NCBI GenBank assembly: GCA_004794655.1
Contig: SMMW01000617.1
Span: 12,957,501 to 13,021,500, forward strand
Origin: Marisa cornuarietis
Taxonomy: Eukaryota > Mollusca > Gastropoda > Architaenioglossa > Ampullariidae
Direction of reading: 5' to 3'
Length of the DNA: 64,000 nt
The notes beneath the pieces were generated by a model, which was given only the letters and a program-made list of their open reading frames with translations, ran no database searches and was not told where the DNA came from. Positions within the stretch are counted from its first letter, which is position 1. Each line of letters opens with the position of its first letter. Made by a program: the position numbers and the translations under genes. Positions 35,123 to 46,908 of this stretch are shown here, one piece after another.

Positions 35123-37269
35123 CTGTTGATGCTTATGTTTGGGAAATGTTTGTTCAATATTACAATCACAAGACACACTGTGTCACATCTGTAACACTTA
35201 AAGCTACCCAGTGTGAAAGAATCTGTGAGAACTTGTTAGACACTCTGTGCCTTACCATCTTTAGGTAAAGAGATACAGATGTACAGACGACCACATGGGT
35301 CGTGCTTTTTATTCAAAGCAGTTTCCGAACAAACTAACTGCCAGCTATAATCTGGCTTAAAATATTAACCAGAAAAGTTTACTTCAAAAAAAACTCTGAG
35401 AACACTAGAGAACATTCGAGAAGGTGAGCAATGAACAGTGTTTAGAAAACACAGAAAAGTGTACGAGATTTGTTTAGGTGACAGAGTGCGTGTCTTTATT
35501 AGACAAATGAGACGGTAATATGTTTCACGGGTGTCTAGTGGAAAATGTGAGGGTGTATTTGTTTCACTGGTGGCTTGTGAAATCAGTTTGTCATTTGACA
35601 AATACACGCTTTTAATATAATGCACATTTTCCCCCTTGACTCTTGATTACGGCAAGATTACGGTGGAAGTTGCTCCTGGGGAGTTGGTAGTAGTTCATAC
35701 TCCCATCGAATCTTCAAAATATTTTCTTTATATATAATAAAAAAAATCACATCAATATGATCTAAATGCCCTATGATAATTACTATTTCTGACAAAATTC
35801 TAGCCAAACGTGTACACATTTTTAATCGGACAAAGTGCCTATCTGTTTACAAAGCGATTGACATCAGCAACAATTTTTTTTTGTTAGTATTATTTGCTAA
35901 TCTTCTTGTTAGCCGAGACAGGTGAATAACTGTAACGAAAAGAAAAGTGATCTTTGATGAAGCACACAGCCAAGGTCGTGGCTGTCGCTCCCTGGCCCAG
36001 GTTGTCGACTACCGTTGATATGCCCCCCTTTGGCTGTTGACTCATTGATACATTGACTAATTGATACATTGACCCATTGATACATGCAGTACTCGTGTAT
36101 TTATGTCATTAGTAGCAGCAGGTTCGTCGCGAATGCACGCGGTACACGGAGGAGGATGAGGCACAAAGTCATGCTGTCTCAGCATGAAATAACATTCGTG
36201 AATGACAAGGAATAATAAAAATTAAATAAATCCCGGTGTAAAGACTGACCAACAGAGAATTAGAAGTCAAGGGAGACAAGTAGTGGAATTAAGGGAGATA
36301 AAAGCGTGTGACCGGGTTAAAGGGTTGGTGCACAGTGTAGGTTTGTGGCTGGGTGGGTAGGTAGGTAGCTGATAAAGTTAGCAATGAGAGGCAATTTCAA
36401 AGGAAATAAAACAAAGCTGAGCGTATGATTCCAAACAGTAAATTAAGGGAGAATATTTAGGAATTGGTGTGTTTATATCAACGATTCAACCCTTTCATGT
36501 TTATTAATAAGCAGGCCAGAAATGCCAGTCGTGCGAAATGTAAATCGGAAAACAATCTGGTAGATAACCAGAATTTATTTCAGGAGAGTTTGATCCAGAA
36601 ATGCAGGTCAAGATAGGTCAGAATGTAATATTGGCTGACCTTGGGCGAACAAACACGCAAAATACGATCACCAGTGTCATCTGACCGTGTACGTAACGGC
36701 TTAACTATGCTTCATACGTCACTGCTGTACTGCGCACGTTTCTGTAGAAAACATTGGAGAGTTGGTCGCGGGAGAAGCTTTCTATTTTCAGCTGCCTAAC
36801 AGCTCGGCTTCATAATGTGGCTACTTAGGCAGCTAGGAAAAGCATGATTAATTAAACGAGATTAATTTACTGACAAGGATGCATGTGAATATTTTGTTAG
36901 GTGACCCGCTCAGCTAAGCGCTGTTTTGGGGCTGTCTATTGCACAGTGAGGCAATGCATAGTCTGTGTAACATTAACACATCTTGTTGTTATTAAAAATT
37001 GTATATATTTAAAGTTGGGATTTCTTATCTTGATGTTGTGTGATGGTAATGGAGTTGAGAAGGGAGCAGAAGTAAGGCAGTGTAGGTTTGGGGGTAAGGG
37101 GTGGAAGAGACAGAGAGAAGGGAAGCAAACACCATGGACACACAGACATACAAACATGTATGCACACACACACTTACATGCAAATACACATGATTCATTC
37201 ACACAATCTCTCTCACTCACACATATTCTCTCTCTTTTACATGAAAATACACATGATGCACTCACACAA

Positions 37270-37270
<1 letters not shown>

Positions 37271-37334
<64 letters not shown>
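37271..37334. repeat. CT then CA microsatellite
   Basis: A CT run passes directly into a CA run, a compound form also seen at 3655 and 35080. Confidence 0.95.
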
Positions 37335-37336
<2 letters not shown>

Positions 37337-37678
37337 CAAATACACATGCATTCACACAATCTCCCTTCCTCGCACACGCACACACAAAATATGCACAGAC
37401 ACATAATCAGATTTTCATTGAGGCTAAATGATATCCACTGTCGATATGCTCCACGAAAAAATGAGTAAATGAACGGAATGGTACTTCTTGTCTTCCACAA
37501 CGGCAAATCAACAAACCCTCTCCACCTGCTCAGTCTGATAAGTGCTAAGCATATAAACTGATTCTAAACAAACAAAGAAACAAACAAACAAACAAACAAA
37601 AAACAGAAGTTTTCATTCATGCAAATTTACGAAGACTTCTGCTTCATTTCTCCCTCTTTTGTTTGTTTCTACACACAG

Positions 37679-37709
<31 letters not shown>

Positions 37710-38170
37710 CTCTCATTCTCTCAGCGCTGATGTATGAAATATTTATTTTTCTCTACCTGCCTACTTCTTGAATTTCAAGCACGAAGTGTTAATTATTACC
37801 TATTAGAATCAATTTAAACTTGCAGTTTGTTGAACATAAGCAAGTTATCCGCAATATAAAACCTTACGAAGTGTCAAGTTGCTGTCAAAGATGACTAAAA
37901 TAAAAGACAACCAAAGAAGGAATAAGCAACATCTGAATATCCATTTTCAGTGCTTTGTTCGTTGTCAAATGTTCAAGGTAGGCAATTTTGGCTGGCTTGA
38001 TAAATGACCTCCCTTCATATAGGGGGTCTTAAATGTAGTCCTTTAACCTTCCCAGGTCGCAGGGGAGCAAATTGGTGAGAGATCTCCCTTTTCTCGGGGC
38101 CGGCTTTAATTGATTGGTGGCGGTGCCCATTTCCACTGGCGTAATGGGGTGCAATTTTTTTTGTTCATTT

Positions 38171-38460
38171 CTAATGGCTGGATAAAGGCCCTTCATTCTC
38201 GAGATACATGCCTAGAAACATTACCATAAACAGAAAGAAATCAAACTCGTGACGTCACGTTTGTACACAGATACAGATTTTGCCCCCAGTTCTCCCACTG
38301 TTTGAGAGCTGGACAATGTAGATGTCTCTATATACAACCCTGACGTCTGCTGTTGACCTTTATGTGCATGGTAATGTTTAAAGTCATGTATCTCGAGAAT
38401 GAGGTTGTTCGCCCACATTTCAGAAAATGTATCTTGCACTAAGCTTTATCCGGTCATAAG
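38171..38460. mobile_element. Foldback (long inverted repeat) element
   Basis: Arms 38190-38226 and 38367-38403 are complementary (core CATTCTCGAGATACATG, then AACATTACCAT). Outer ends CTAATGGCTGGATAAAG and its near-complement at 38444-38460 match at 14 of 17. No coding capacity or target duplication is seen. Confidence 0.55.
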
Positions 38461-38526
38461 AAAACAGTTTTGCACCTCACTAGACCGTTAACATTGTCCA
38501 CTGTCTTATTAAATCACTTGAAGCCT

Positions 38527-38871
38527 TTAACAAGCTATTTTAGTGGAGCGAAGTGCCGGTCTGCAAGGCACCGTTTCCTGAAATTCCTCTTCAAAAACCT
38601 CGTCATCTCCTTCATCATCATCGTCTTCGTCAAAATCATCTAGCTGACAACAGCGGCAGCAGATGACATCGGCGACGTCACTCCTGATTGGCTTGTGCAG
38701 CAGCCACAGCAGCGGCGTTACAGCGGCGTTGGCGTAGCCCACCACCACAAACACGCCGACCACCTCACTGGACAGCTGCCAGTCCAAAGCCAGGACATTG
38801 GCAAAGACGCAGAGATGTGACGGCAGCCACATCAGCGCCCACACCACTGCCACGACCACCAGCGACATCAC
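38527..38871 (-). CDS. Orphan GPCR terminal coding exon 4
   Basis: The acceptor is CGTGTTTCAG|GTGATG. It encodes TM6 with WALMWLP, TM7 with GYANAAVTPLLW, the CCRCC cluster, an acidic stretch and a C-terminus ending STKIAC before TAG. Confidence 0.82.
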   Translation of the reverse strand: MMSLVVVAVVWALMWLPSHLCVFANVLALDWQLSSEVVGVFVVVGYANAAVTPLLWLLHKPIRSDVADVICCRCCQLDDFDEDDDDEGDDEVFEEEFQETVPCRPALRSTKIAC

Positions 38872-41800
38872 CTGAAACACGACGTCAACTGTAAACAAAA
38901 GTCACCATCTTACAGAGTGGTGCGATTTTTTTGTTCCTTTGATGAATATGATGGTTAGTGGCGGTTGATAAGAATGCAAAATTACGCTGTTTGTTCCCAC
39001 CTTCATTAAATTTGTCAGAAGTCCTCCTTTACGATAAGATCGTAGATGGTTCATGTATTTCGGTCCGGATCATTCTTGTTTTTATGTTATTTTCTCCGTT
39101 TTAAGATGTTAATGGTGGCTATAAATGAAGGGGAAAAAATCTGCCATACAGATCAAAGTGTGATGTACCCCCTACATTGCAAAGCAAATTTGAACAACAA
39201 TAATCTGAGAAGGTATCTATTTAAGAAACCGAAATGCTAACGCAGAAGAGGAGGTCGGGCGATAGAAGGGAAGCAAGTGAGTCGGGCGGCGGCTTACACC
39301 ATCACAGTTATCTCCCTCTCAACTCTACATCGGCCGACCAACATTTCTCGCCTCTTATTATGATAAAGGACACGCTTTACTTAATGTTTATGTTTTGATA
39401 TGCTTCGCGGGAATCCAGACAATCTGCAAGGAGGTGGAATATTACCCCGGCGCCGCCGGGTACCCAGGGTAATAAAAATAAACTGAGTCACGCTCACATC
39501 TTCAGACGTTACCATAGAAACATAGGGGAGGAGGGGATGAAGATACGTAGTGTACATGCGAATATCATGCGTGAATAAACAAAGACGGTTTGTGGAATCG
39601 GTGTCACGGCAAGCGATTTTTAACACGGTACTGTGTAAAGTCACACTATTTCAAAAATGAAAGAAAATAAACAGATTATAAGTCACAAAATAGAACTTTT
39701 ATCTTTAAGAACTGTATTCACGATAAGCAAGAAAAGATGCAGCGGCGTGGGGTGGGGGGAAGAAGAAGAATTCAAAAAGAAAAAAAATTATTATAACAAA
39801 AGCAATCAAAGCAAATATTTCAGACACCTTTGTTTCTTGTTCAACAGATTTCTAAAATGCATCAGGGATCCGCCAAGTATATTTCAGCTTTCTCAGCACT
39901 TGGGGTGATTTTATGTCCCCTCTCTGCATCTTTGCAATGAGAGTGATGTCCCTTAGCCTAACCGCTTGAGGTTTGATCATTCTCTACATTATATGTTTAT
40001 CTATGTGGATCTACTTACTCTTTTGTTTTCAGATATTTTTTCCCCATCAGCTTCGTCTGATCTACAAATTTTATATGATATTTTCTCCTCAGACACTGGA
40101 AATGAGACTAGTGGAGGGACGGGGTTCTTGCATGATAAATTTGTTTACAGTTTATAAAACTGCAGCTAGGTTGTATAAAGCGCTGTGAGCCTGACTTGGT
40201 TGGAGAGCAACGATGAATAAGTTTTCTCTGATTATTAATTCTCTCCTTTCACAGTTCGTACAAAGTCATCGAGAGGCTAAGGGGGTATGTGCCTCTTGGA
40301 TAAGGGTTAGAAAATAGTTATCACTCGTTTGTACACAACACACCCGACATTCGAACCTCCCCAATTAAACACAATACCGGAGGAACAATACAAACCTGCC
40401 CGCGCCACTGTTCTCGTTCTTCGTGCCTGTCTGCCTCCAAGCTCCTCTCATCCGGCTGACGGAAGCTCGCAGAAAGTGGTCTCCCTTGACCAGAAGCAGG
40501 GGGCATGGAGCGGGGAGCGTTCCCGGTGTGCTCTCTGTTCAGCGGCTCCTCGGCCTGAAACTGTTCTTTCTTCTCCCACTCGTCCTCTTCGATGGGCAGG
40601 ACGTCCACGCCCCTGGACAGGCACGAGAGGGTGGTGAGCGCCAGGCTAAGCCCCGCTCCCAGCCCCGCCCCCAGGAAGTACACGATCACTCTTGAGATGG
40701 CCACGGCCCCTCGCTTTTCTTCCCCCCACAAGCAGTGGTTGCCCTCCAGCGGCCCAGTTCCACTGATGTCGGCGTGTTTGTCCTCGGTCAAAGACAGAAG
40801 GAGGGTCAAAGTCAATGCCAGGAGCCAGGCCAAGGCCAGGAGCGTGCAGCACAAAACGTATTTGCTACCTTCCTGCACGTGCTTCCAGCACACCAGGTAC
40901 ACGAACCTGAAATTGAGGAGAGACAAGATGAAGATAAAATAGATAAGCCGGAAACTTACACATGGCAGATGAACCGGTAATTTAAACAAGTACCTTAAGC
41001 GTTAAGCCTGAAATGCACACGAGGTCGACGTACATAACACGCATATGAGATAAATAAACTTGACAATCACACGCGAGACAGGTGAACCAACAGTTCACGC
41101 GAAACTGATGAACCTGAAATTCCCACGAGACACACGAACACGAAATTCACGTGAGATGGAAAAACTTGAAGATCTAGAAGACAGACGACCGATGGTCCTA
41201 ACATGCACACGAAACAGATGAACCGGAAAACCGCACTTAAAATGAGTCACATGAAATGAATAAATCTGAAATTCACAAAGGATCGATGAACCTGAGATTC
41301 ATACGAGGCAGACAAACCTGAGATTCACATCATAAAAAAGGAGAAAAAGCAGAAAATTTACGTCGGACGTTGAGACCAGCAATTCGATGTGTCTTTGTAC
41401 ATCACATAATACATCAAACAGGCACAGTATCTTCATAGGGGGGATACGAGATGAGTCGGATGTATAGACTATACCTTTCCAAGCCAGGCGATGAATCTGC
41501 CATCAGCAGCTGGTGTAAATGTGACATGCATAATTTCTTTCTGTCATGTAGATTTTTTTTTTTAGGTCACGTAACGAACCTGACATAGAAAGCGTTTTTC
41601 TAGAATCTAGACCACACGACGACCCATGGACACGTGGCAGCCAGGATGAGAACAAACCTGAAAGCGGGTTAGTACTCAGAGAAGCGTGTCATACCCGCCT
41701 TCAAACGTAGAATAATCAAATGGCAGTCAAGGTGGAAACATCACACTTGCCATCTTTTATGAAGAATGACAAACTTCTCGCATACTATCTTCCCCTGTTG

Positions 41801-43952
41801 TAGGAAGAATGGTAAACTTCTAACAATGTCAGGGTTTTAACGGCGGCAAGAACGCTACGCCACTGAATTAAGGACTTTTAGGTGCAAGTATGGAATACTA
41901 TGAATAATCATAACTATTTGGATCAGTTTAAGTGAAGAAGTTGTTATTTTTTGGTATTAGTAGAACTAGGATTTTTGACAAAAGTTTTGGACTTTACTAT
42001 TCTTCTAGCAAAAAGTGTTCAGTTATAAACGTAGATTTTTTTCCAGCCATACCTAAATAGATAAGTTTATTCCTTTCACAAAGTCAAGATTTATTGTGGA
42101 ACAGTACGGGACCTCTATCTGCAGCAAATATCGTTCCAGACATTCAGTCATGTTATCTCTTGAATGGCAAACGGTATTATTGTTAGTTTACTGGGCACAA
42201 GACAAGTAAACATTTACATAGAATAAAACGTTTGTTGTCTAAATGCGTATTGATACGTAGATAGTAAGTTTCCAGTACGTGCTTTAAAAAATGTAGGGGT
42301 TTAAACGTTTGCATGAAAACTACTCGTAACCACGTGACTGAATTACATAACTACTTTCAAAATAACTATATAAGTTTGATCTTATTCAAGGTAGCAGGTC
42401 TATCAGGGTTTAAGCTTAATTAGCAGTCATATAACCTTAGAATTAATAATCAAGTTCGTCAGCAGGACCAACCTCTGCCACGTTGAACTTTTTCCTACGT
42501 CTTTCGTCTTGGCTCTCTCTCTCTCTCTCTCTCATACTTAATTCATTGTATTTGTTCCTCCTTTTCCGTCTTCCGACTGTAAGTTCGCTTTCTTTTATAT
42601 GAATTAGATTACATTAGGCAAAGTTTCAGTTATCTTTTGAATTAAATGGTATTGCTAACAAAACCGTTTTTCGCTGTGATATGACCTCCGTCGATTTACA
42701 TGGAGTAGCCAACCAATGAGACCAATGAGACCAACCTGTCGCACGCCATAAAGATGATGGCCAGAGCTGACGCACACGTTGCCATGATGTCCGCGGCTAG
42801 CCACCAGCGGCAGACGTCGTCGCCATGGAGCCACGTGCCGGAGATAAGGTAATAACTCCACAAGGGCAGAATACCTGCACCCTGCAACAGTAAGGGAAAC
42901 AGAGACTGGAGCACCGTTATCCAAACACGGGTGGTGAGCTACCGTGAGCACACTTCTCAGTTCGATACCCGCGTGGCGCAGTAAACTCCTCTGATCCAAG
43001 AGGACCATACTTTCAGCTGAACATTTCACTTAGGGTTGGAAAGAATGGCTTCTCCCGTGGGAGAGAGGTGAGGAGCACATAAATCCAGCTACTCTAGTGG
43101 TCATTATTCTACCCTAGGGCTGATTTCTTCGAGCTTGCCGGACAAGTACTCTCACCTCCCTCCGCCAGATCCAGTCCATTCTTTCCTACCATACGGTGAA
43201 AGTTCGGCCTTTCTAAGCTAATTTTAAGCTAGTTAAACAGTTAATCGCCTCGGTCAGATCTTTGCCTTAGCAAGCTCACGTGACCACGAAATTAGTACAG
43301 GTATATTGTGTGAAAATATTAAAAACCTGTGAAACTATCTGTATACATAGGATGTATCATAGTTTTAGGAAGAATGTAACAATTGTCCCACCACTCTCTC
43401 TTTTACACAACACACAGAAATAGAGAAAATTTTCAATAACATCGTGTTACTACACGATACACTGTCTACTACACATTGTACTAGGCTATGTTACTACACT
43501 ATACTCTGTTAATACACTATACCGAGGCGTAACAACACTATATTATGTGTAACTACGCTATACTATGATGTGTTGTGTTACTATACTATACTGTGTTACT
43601 ATACTATGATGTGTTGTGTTACAACATTATACGAGGCCCTTGATTAACCCGGGGCGACGACTTCACTCTTCGTGAATACGGGCCCTGACCTGTTCAATAC
43701 CTGTAAAATCCCGGCTGCTGCCAGGTTGACGATGTGCAGAGGAAAGGAGCGACTACGGCTCTGACGATTGACGAGAACGGCAAAGATTAAGAGCAGGTTA
43801 AGGAGGATGGTGACGACAGCGATGATGGCTAGAGCGGCGCCGCCTCCCAGCATCAGCAGGGGACATGGCAGTCCCTCTTCACGTGACCCATCGGGTGACG
43901 GCGTCCACGCCACCGCCGCTGGTGACCAGGACGGATGCAGCAGCCACAGCAT
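38527..43952 (-). CDS. Rhodopsin-family (class A) orphan GPCR, complete, 4 exons
   Basis: Minus-strand exons 43952-43701, 42881-42736, 40906-40396 and 38871-38527 join in frame to 1254 nt, a 417-aa protein. Seen: seven hydrophobic segments (TM1 about 34-58, TM2 74-97, TM3 110-131, TM4 147-172, TM5 202-226, TM6 304-320, TM7 339-360). Cys108 at the TM3 start and Cys191 in loop 2 suit the conserved disulfide. DRF (132-134) replaces DRY, MWLP (317-320) stands at the CWxP position, and NAAVTPLLW (351-359) replaces NPxxY. Intracellular loop 3 is long and charged (about 229-303). The tail has a CCRCC cluster (374-378), a possible palmitoylation site, then a run of Asp/Glu. Family membership rests on this layout; the ligand cannot be named. 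Further 5' exons are possible because the frame stays open for at least 11 codons before the ATG. Confidence 0.8.
38872..40395 (-). other. GPCR intron 3
   Basis: 1.5 kb; contains a GC-rich imperfect palindrome (39441-39473) and A-rich sequence near 39750. No gene is seen. Confidence 0.8.
40396..40906 (-). CDS. Orphan GPCR coding exon 3
   Basis: The acceptor is CTCAATTTCAG|GTTCGT. It encodes FVYLVCWKH after the DR, TM4, loop 2 with NHCLW, TM5 and a long charged loop 3. The donor is GGCAG|GTTTGT, phase 0. Confidence 0.8.
40896..41345 (-). repeat. Degenerate tandem array resembling the exon 3 splice acceptor
   Basis: Units of about 25-35 bp carry AATTTCAGGTTC-like cores on the minus strand. 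The copy at about 41108-41120 is identical over 12 nt to the real acceptor at 40902-40914; others read AATCTCAGGTTC. Confidence 0.6.
40907..42735 (-). other. GPCR intron 2
   Basis: 1.8 kb; the exon-3-proximal part is a degenerate tandem array (40907-41345). The rest is AT-rich with one CT run near 42510. Confidence 0.8.
42736..42881 (-). CDS. Orphan GPCR coding exon 2
   Basis: The acceptor is CTGTTGCAG|GGTGCA. It encodes TM2 end, loop 1 with Trp101 and Cys108, and TM3 up to CDR. The donor is GACAG|GTTGGT, a weak match but the one that yields DRF on joining; phase 2. Confidence 0.78.
43023..43203. mobile_element. Inverted-repeat element, family 2, copy 1
   Basis: The ends TTTCACTTAGGGTTGGAAAG and CTTTCCTACCATACGGTGAA are inverted versions of one sequence. 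The whole element aligns in reverse orientation with 50981-51172. Confidence 0.5.
43440..43640. repeat. Degenerate CTACACTATACTGTGTTA array
   Basis: Ten or so diverged units of about 18-20 bp. Confidence 0.75.
43701..43952 (-). CDS. Orphan GPCR coding exon 1
   Basis: Encodes residues 1-84: a hydrophobic N-terminus (MLWLLH), TM1 (MLGGGAALAIIAVVTILLNL) and the start of TM2 (HIVNLAAAGILQ). The donor read on the minus strand is ACAG|GTATTG, phase 0. Confidence 0.75.
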
Positions 43953-44739
43953 GGCTCGTCGGCGATGACTGGCGCGATGACCAAACTGACGGCACGTGCA
44001 GTGTGTGTGTCTGGTTTCGGGGGGGGGGAGGGTGAACTTCCGTGCGAGTGAATAACCAGTTTTAGGGTTGGGAAGTTAAAAAAAAAGAAAAAAGTGCGCG
44101 TTGGCACAGAGTCAAACCGCTGAAATCTGGTCTATCGTTGCCATGGTGACGCAGGTTGCAGGCGGGAGCGCTAGGGGTTTGTTGCGTGAAGAGGCACTGA
44201 CGCCCAAGACGTGTGCGTAGGTTTCTGCTCTTCGAGTCACCTTGACAATCCCCGACTCTTCTGTCCTGGAGAGAGAGAGAGAAAAAAAAAGTAAATTTGA
44301 TTGCACACCGTAACTGTTCACATGTGGTAACATAGCTGCAATAATGTGGTCGTTATATATATAGCCAGGAATAGTTCAATACAGCACGAAACTGGTACTG
44401 TCTCCTTGTTGTTAGTTTGACATTTGAAATAAAGATACTGAGACGATGCCGAGGGTTGGTATCGAGCTTGGTGGGCTTAATATTAGTAGGCGTTGCACAT
44501 GACGTGTGTGTGTGTGTGTGTCCGCGTGCGCGTGCGCGCAAGCGCAGTGATCGTGTTTATGCCTACATCCATCAACACGAACACGAAGTGAAAATATCTG
44601 CCTGATACAGGATATTTCAACTGTAGTAATTACTTGCTGTTCAGCTCAGGTACGTAAACCCTACTGGCGGTCATAAAACATTCCAAGCCCAAATCTGTGC
44701 TGCAGTACCGCCTTTGCTGCATAGTTTCTACTTTTATTA

Positions 44740-44850
44740 CGGTACGTCGCTTTGTGTGTGACAACTACAGTGCTCTGGGTTCGGATTTCGCATCAGTACG
44801 CATATTGTCTTCGGGCTTTTTTTTTAACGCAAGGTACTCTAGTTTTCTCC
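44740..44850 (+). mobile_element. SINE fragment, first family
   Basis: TGACAACTACAGTGCTCTGG, then TTCGGATTTCGCATC and GTACTCTAGTTTTCTCCCT, follows the order of the intact SINE at 48141-48371 but is much diverged. Confidence 0.35.
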
Positions 44851-46189
44851 CTATGTCATCACGATAAGTACGAAATTTCCAGTAGGTGGATATGCGTTCC
44901 TATCAAACCATCTAACCAACCAACTCTCCCACCCTCCAATAGTCGAAACAAAGCAGCGCACCAGACAGGCAGCAGCTGTGCGGGGCAGGTAGACTTACCT
45001 GCGCTTAGGACCACGCCCTCCAAAGCGCGGGTTTTTTTTTCCCGCCACAACTCTTCCAAGATAAGAAGGGCGGGTAGCTGGCAGATAAGTCTCCCGTAAT
45101 CGATAGTCTCCTCACAAGAGACGTGACTACTGTACGCATGTTCCAACACAGTTTTTGATCAATATGCAGCTCACAAAAAAAGAGAGTATAGACAGTCCTT
45201 GAGATGCCGGTGTGCATAAACTTTAGTTCACCACATTTGAAAACCAGACACACATATCTCTTTTCTTCTTGAAATGTCAGCTTTCTTTCTAAAGTGTATA
45301 GCGTAGATTTACCTTATTAAAAATGTGAAGTAATTGACTTATAATTGTATTAGAATTGCAAAAAAATAAAACAAGGAGAAAAAACTCCGAAAAGTGTTTT
45401 CTTCGGAATAATAAAGGGGATCTTTCAGGGATGAGATCATGTACAGGACAATTGAGTGACCATGAGCTTTGCAAAGCACAATGTTAAGAAGTGTGGTCAC
45501 GCTAGGTTTGAGCAGTTCACAAGAAGCAGTTATCGAAATTTTGTAACAAATGTAACAGATGGAGTTGCTTTTAGTCCCGTTCCCAACACACACACGCACA
45601 AGCACACACTGTGACCTAGAACAAAGCTATGCAAAAAAGATTTTAGCCTGTTGAGAGCGCTTGCCAGGTGTGCCGTCAAGGTGTACGAACAGAGAATGCA
45701 GTGAGTACTGAAAAAGTCCCCGTGAGAGAATGATTGTGACTATGAATTCTCTAACCCTATTACAAGCTCCAGTCTAGTGGAACTTCCGAGTTTCAATCAA
45801 GTTGCTAAACAGACTTGTTAGTACTGCTGGATAGCTGTCTAAGCGAATATCATTTACTTCCACCAAATGCGCCGCATAAGCCACTCAGGTAACTTTCACA
45901 TTACACACACACACACACGCACGGTGTATCGCTCAAGCACGATACGATCCATGCAGTGTTGGCTCCTACCTGCGAGGTCAGGCCGTCGCTGCGGAAGTAC
46001 AGGTGAGAAAAATACTGCGCCAGGTAAACACAGGCTCAGCCTACATCACAACACACTTACAAATGGACGCTTAACAGCAGATGTTACTTCTACGCAGCGA
46101 ACATTTACCCGTTCTTAAATCTACAATCAAAGCCGGAGAAACACGAAAAGCTGTGTGTTGTGTAGTCACGTGGTACACTTGATCGTCAC

Positions 46190-46400
46190 CTGCGCGAAGT
46201 ATGCGAGGCTCATCGTCACCGAGGGGTTACCCCTTGCAATCTATTTTTAGATTTGCGCGGCCTCGGGCTGGGATGACGTCGGCTTCGTCCGGAACTTTCC
46301 GGGTAGCCTCGATGTTCCAGCATTGGGTGGAGTCTCGTGCCTCTGTTCGTATGGGCATAGTGCGCATGCCTCACTTAAATCCCCACGCATGCGCAGTGTA
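46190..46400. promoter_or_regulatory. CpG-rich promoter-like patch
   Basis: Contains a CRE-like TGACGTC (46274-46280) and two NRF-1-like sites, GTGCGCATGC (46360-46369) and CGCATGCGCA (46386-46395). It could serve the minus-strand GPCR, whose first known exon is 2.2 kb away. Inference from motifs only. Confidence 0.3.
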
Positions 46401-46908
46401 CCCCTGGAGGTTCAGGTCGGCCCGGAAGTTTGGGTTCGCTACACCTCCTTTCACACACACACACATACACACAACGAAACACACATCTGCTGCAATTGTT
46501 CGTGCATTCAAAGCATCGCGCTCGAAACGTTGAATTATATTCTTCAAGAACATGCGAGAAACCTTCGATCGTCAGCACCAGATTTCTAATCACTACCTGC
46601 CGGCCAGCATCCATGGGCGGGAGCCATAAACTCTAGTACTAATATAATGCTGTGTAATAAAAACACGCAATTTTTAAACAGGTGTTTTTTTTTAATGGGC
46701 TCTTGTGTGCGACTTTCGTCATGCATATGACCTTAGGTCACTCCACGTTCACGCGGTCAGAATTAGGCAGTAAATCGCCAAGCAGTCTCCATCAAGCTTA
46801 TATATATTTTCTCTTTATTAATGTGTACAATCTGTCAATTTGCATTTCTGAAAGTTCCATTTGATTTTAGTGTATTTTTACAAGCAATTTTGTTTACTGT
46901 TGTGTTAC

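Larger units (their letters stand above)
32189..38526. other. 3' UTR of the SLC2A13-like gene and convergent intergenic region
   Basis: Holds a promoter-like motif cluster (33030-33183), a GAT repeat (33736-33793), a long GT/GA tract (34275-34620), an antisense SINE (34640-34800), CT/CA repeats (35080-35120, 37271-37334) and a foldback element (38171-38460). No convincing gene. Confidence 0.6.
42882..43700 (-). other. GPCR intron 1
   Basis: Contains an inverted-repeat element (43023-43203) and a degenerate array of ACTACACTATACTGTGTT units (43440-43640). Confidence 0.8.

Noticed and set aside
39436..39449. Resemblance of GAATATTAC to the rolling-circle origin TAATATTAC
   Set aside because: One base differs, no replication-protein gene is near, and the flanking stem is imperfect; coincidence is the better explanation.
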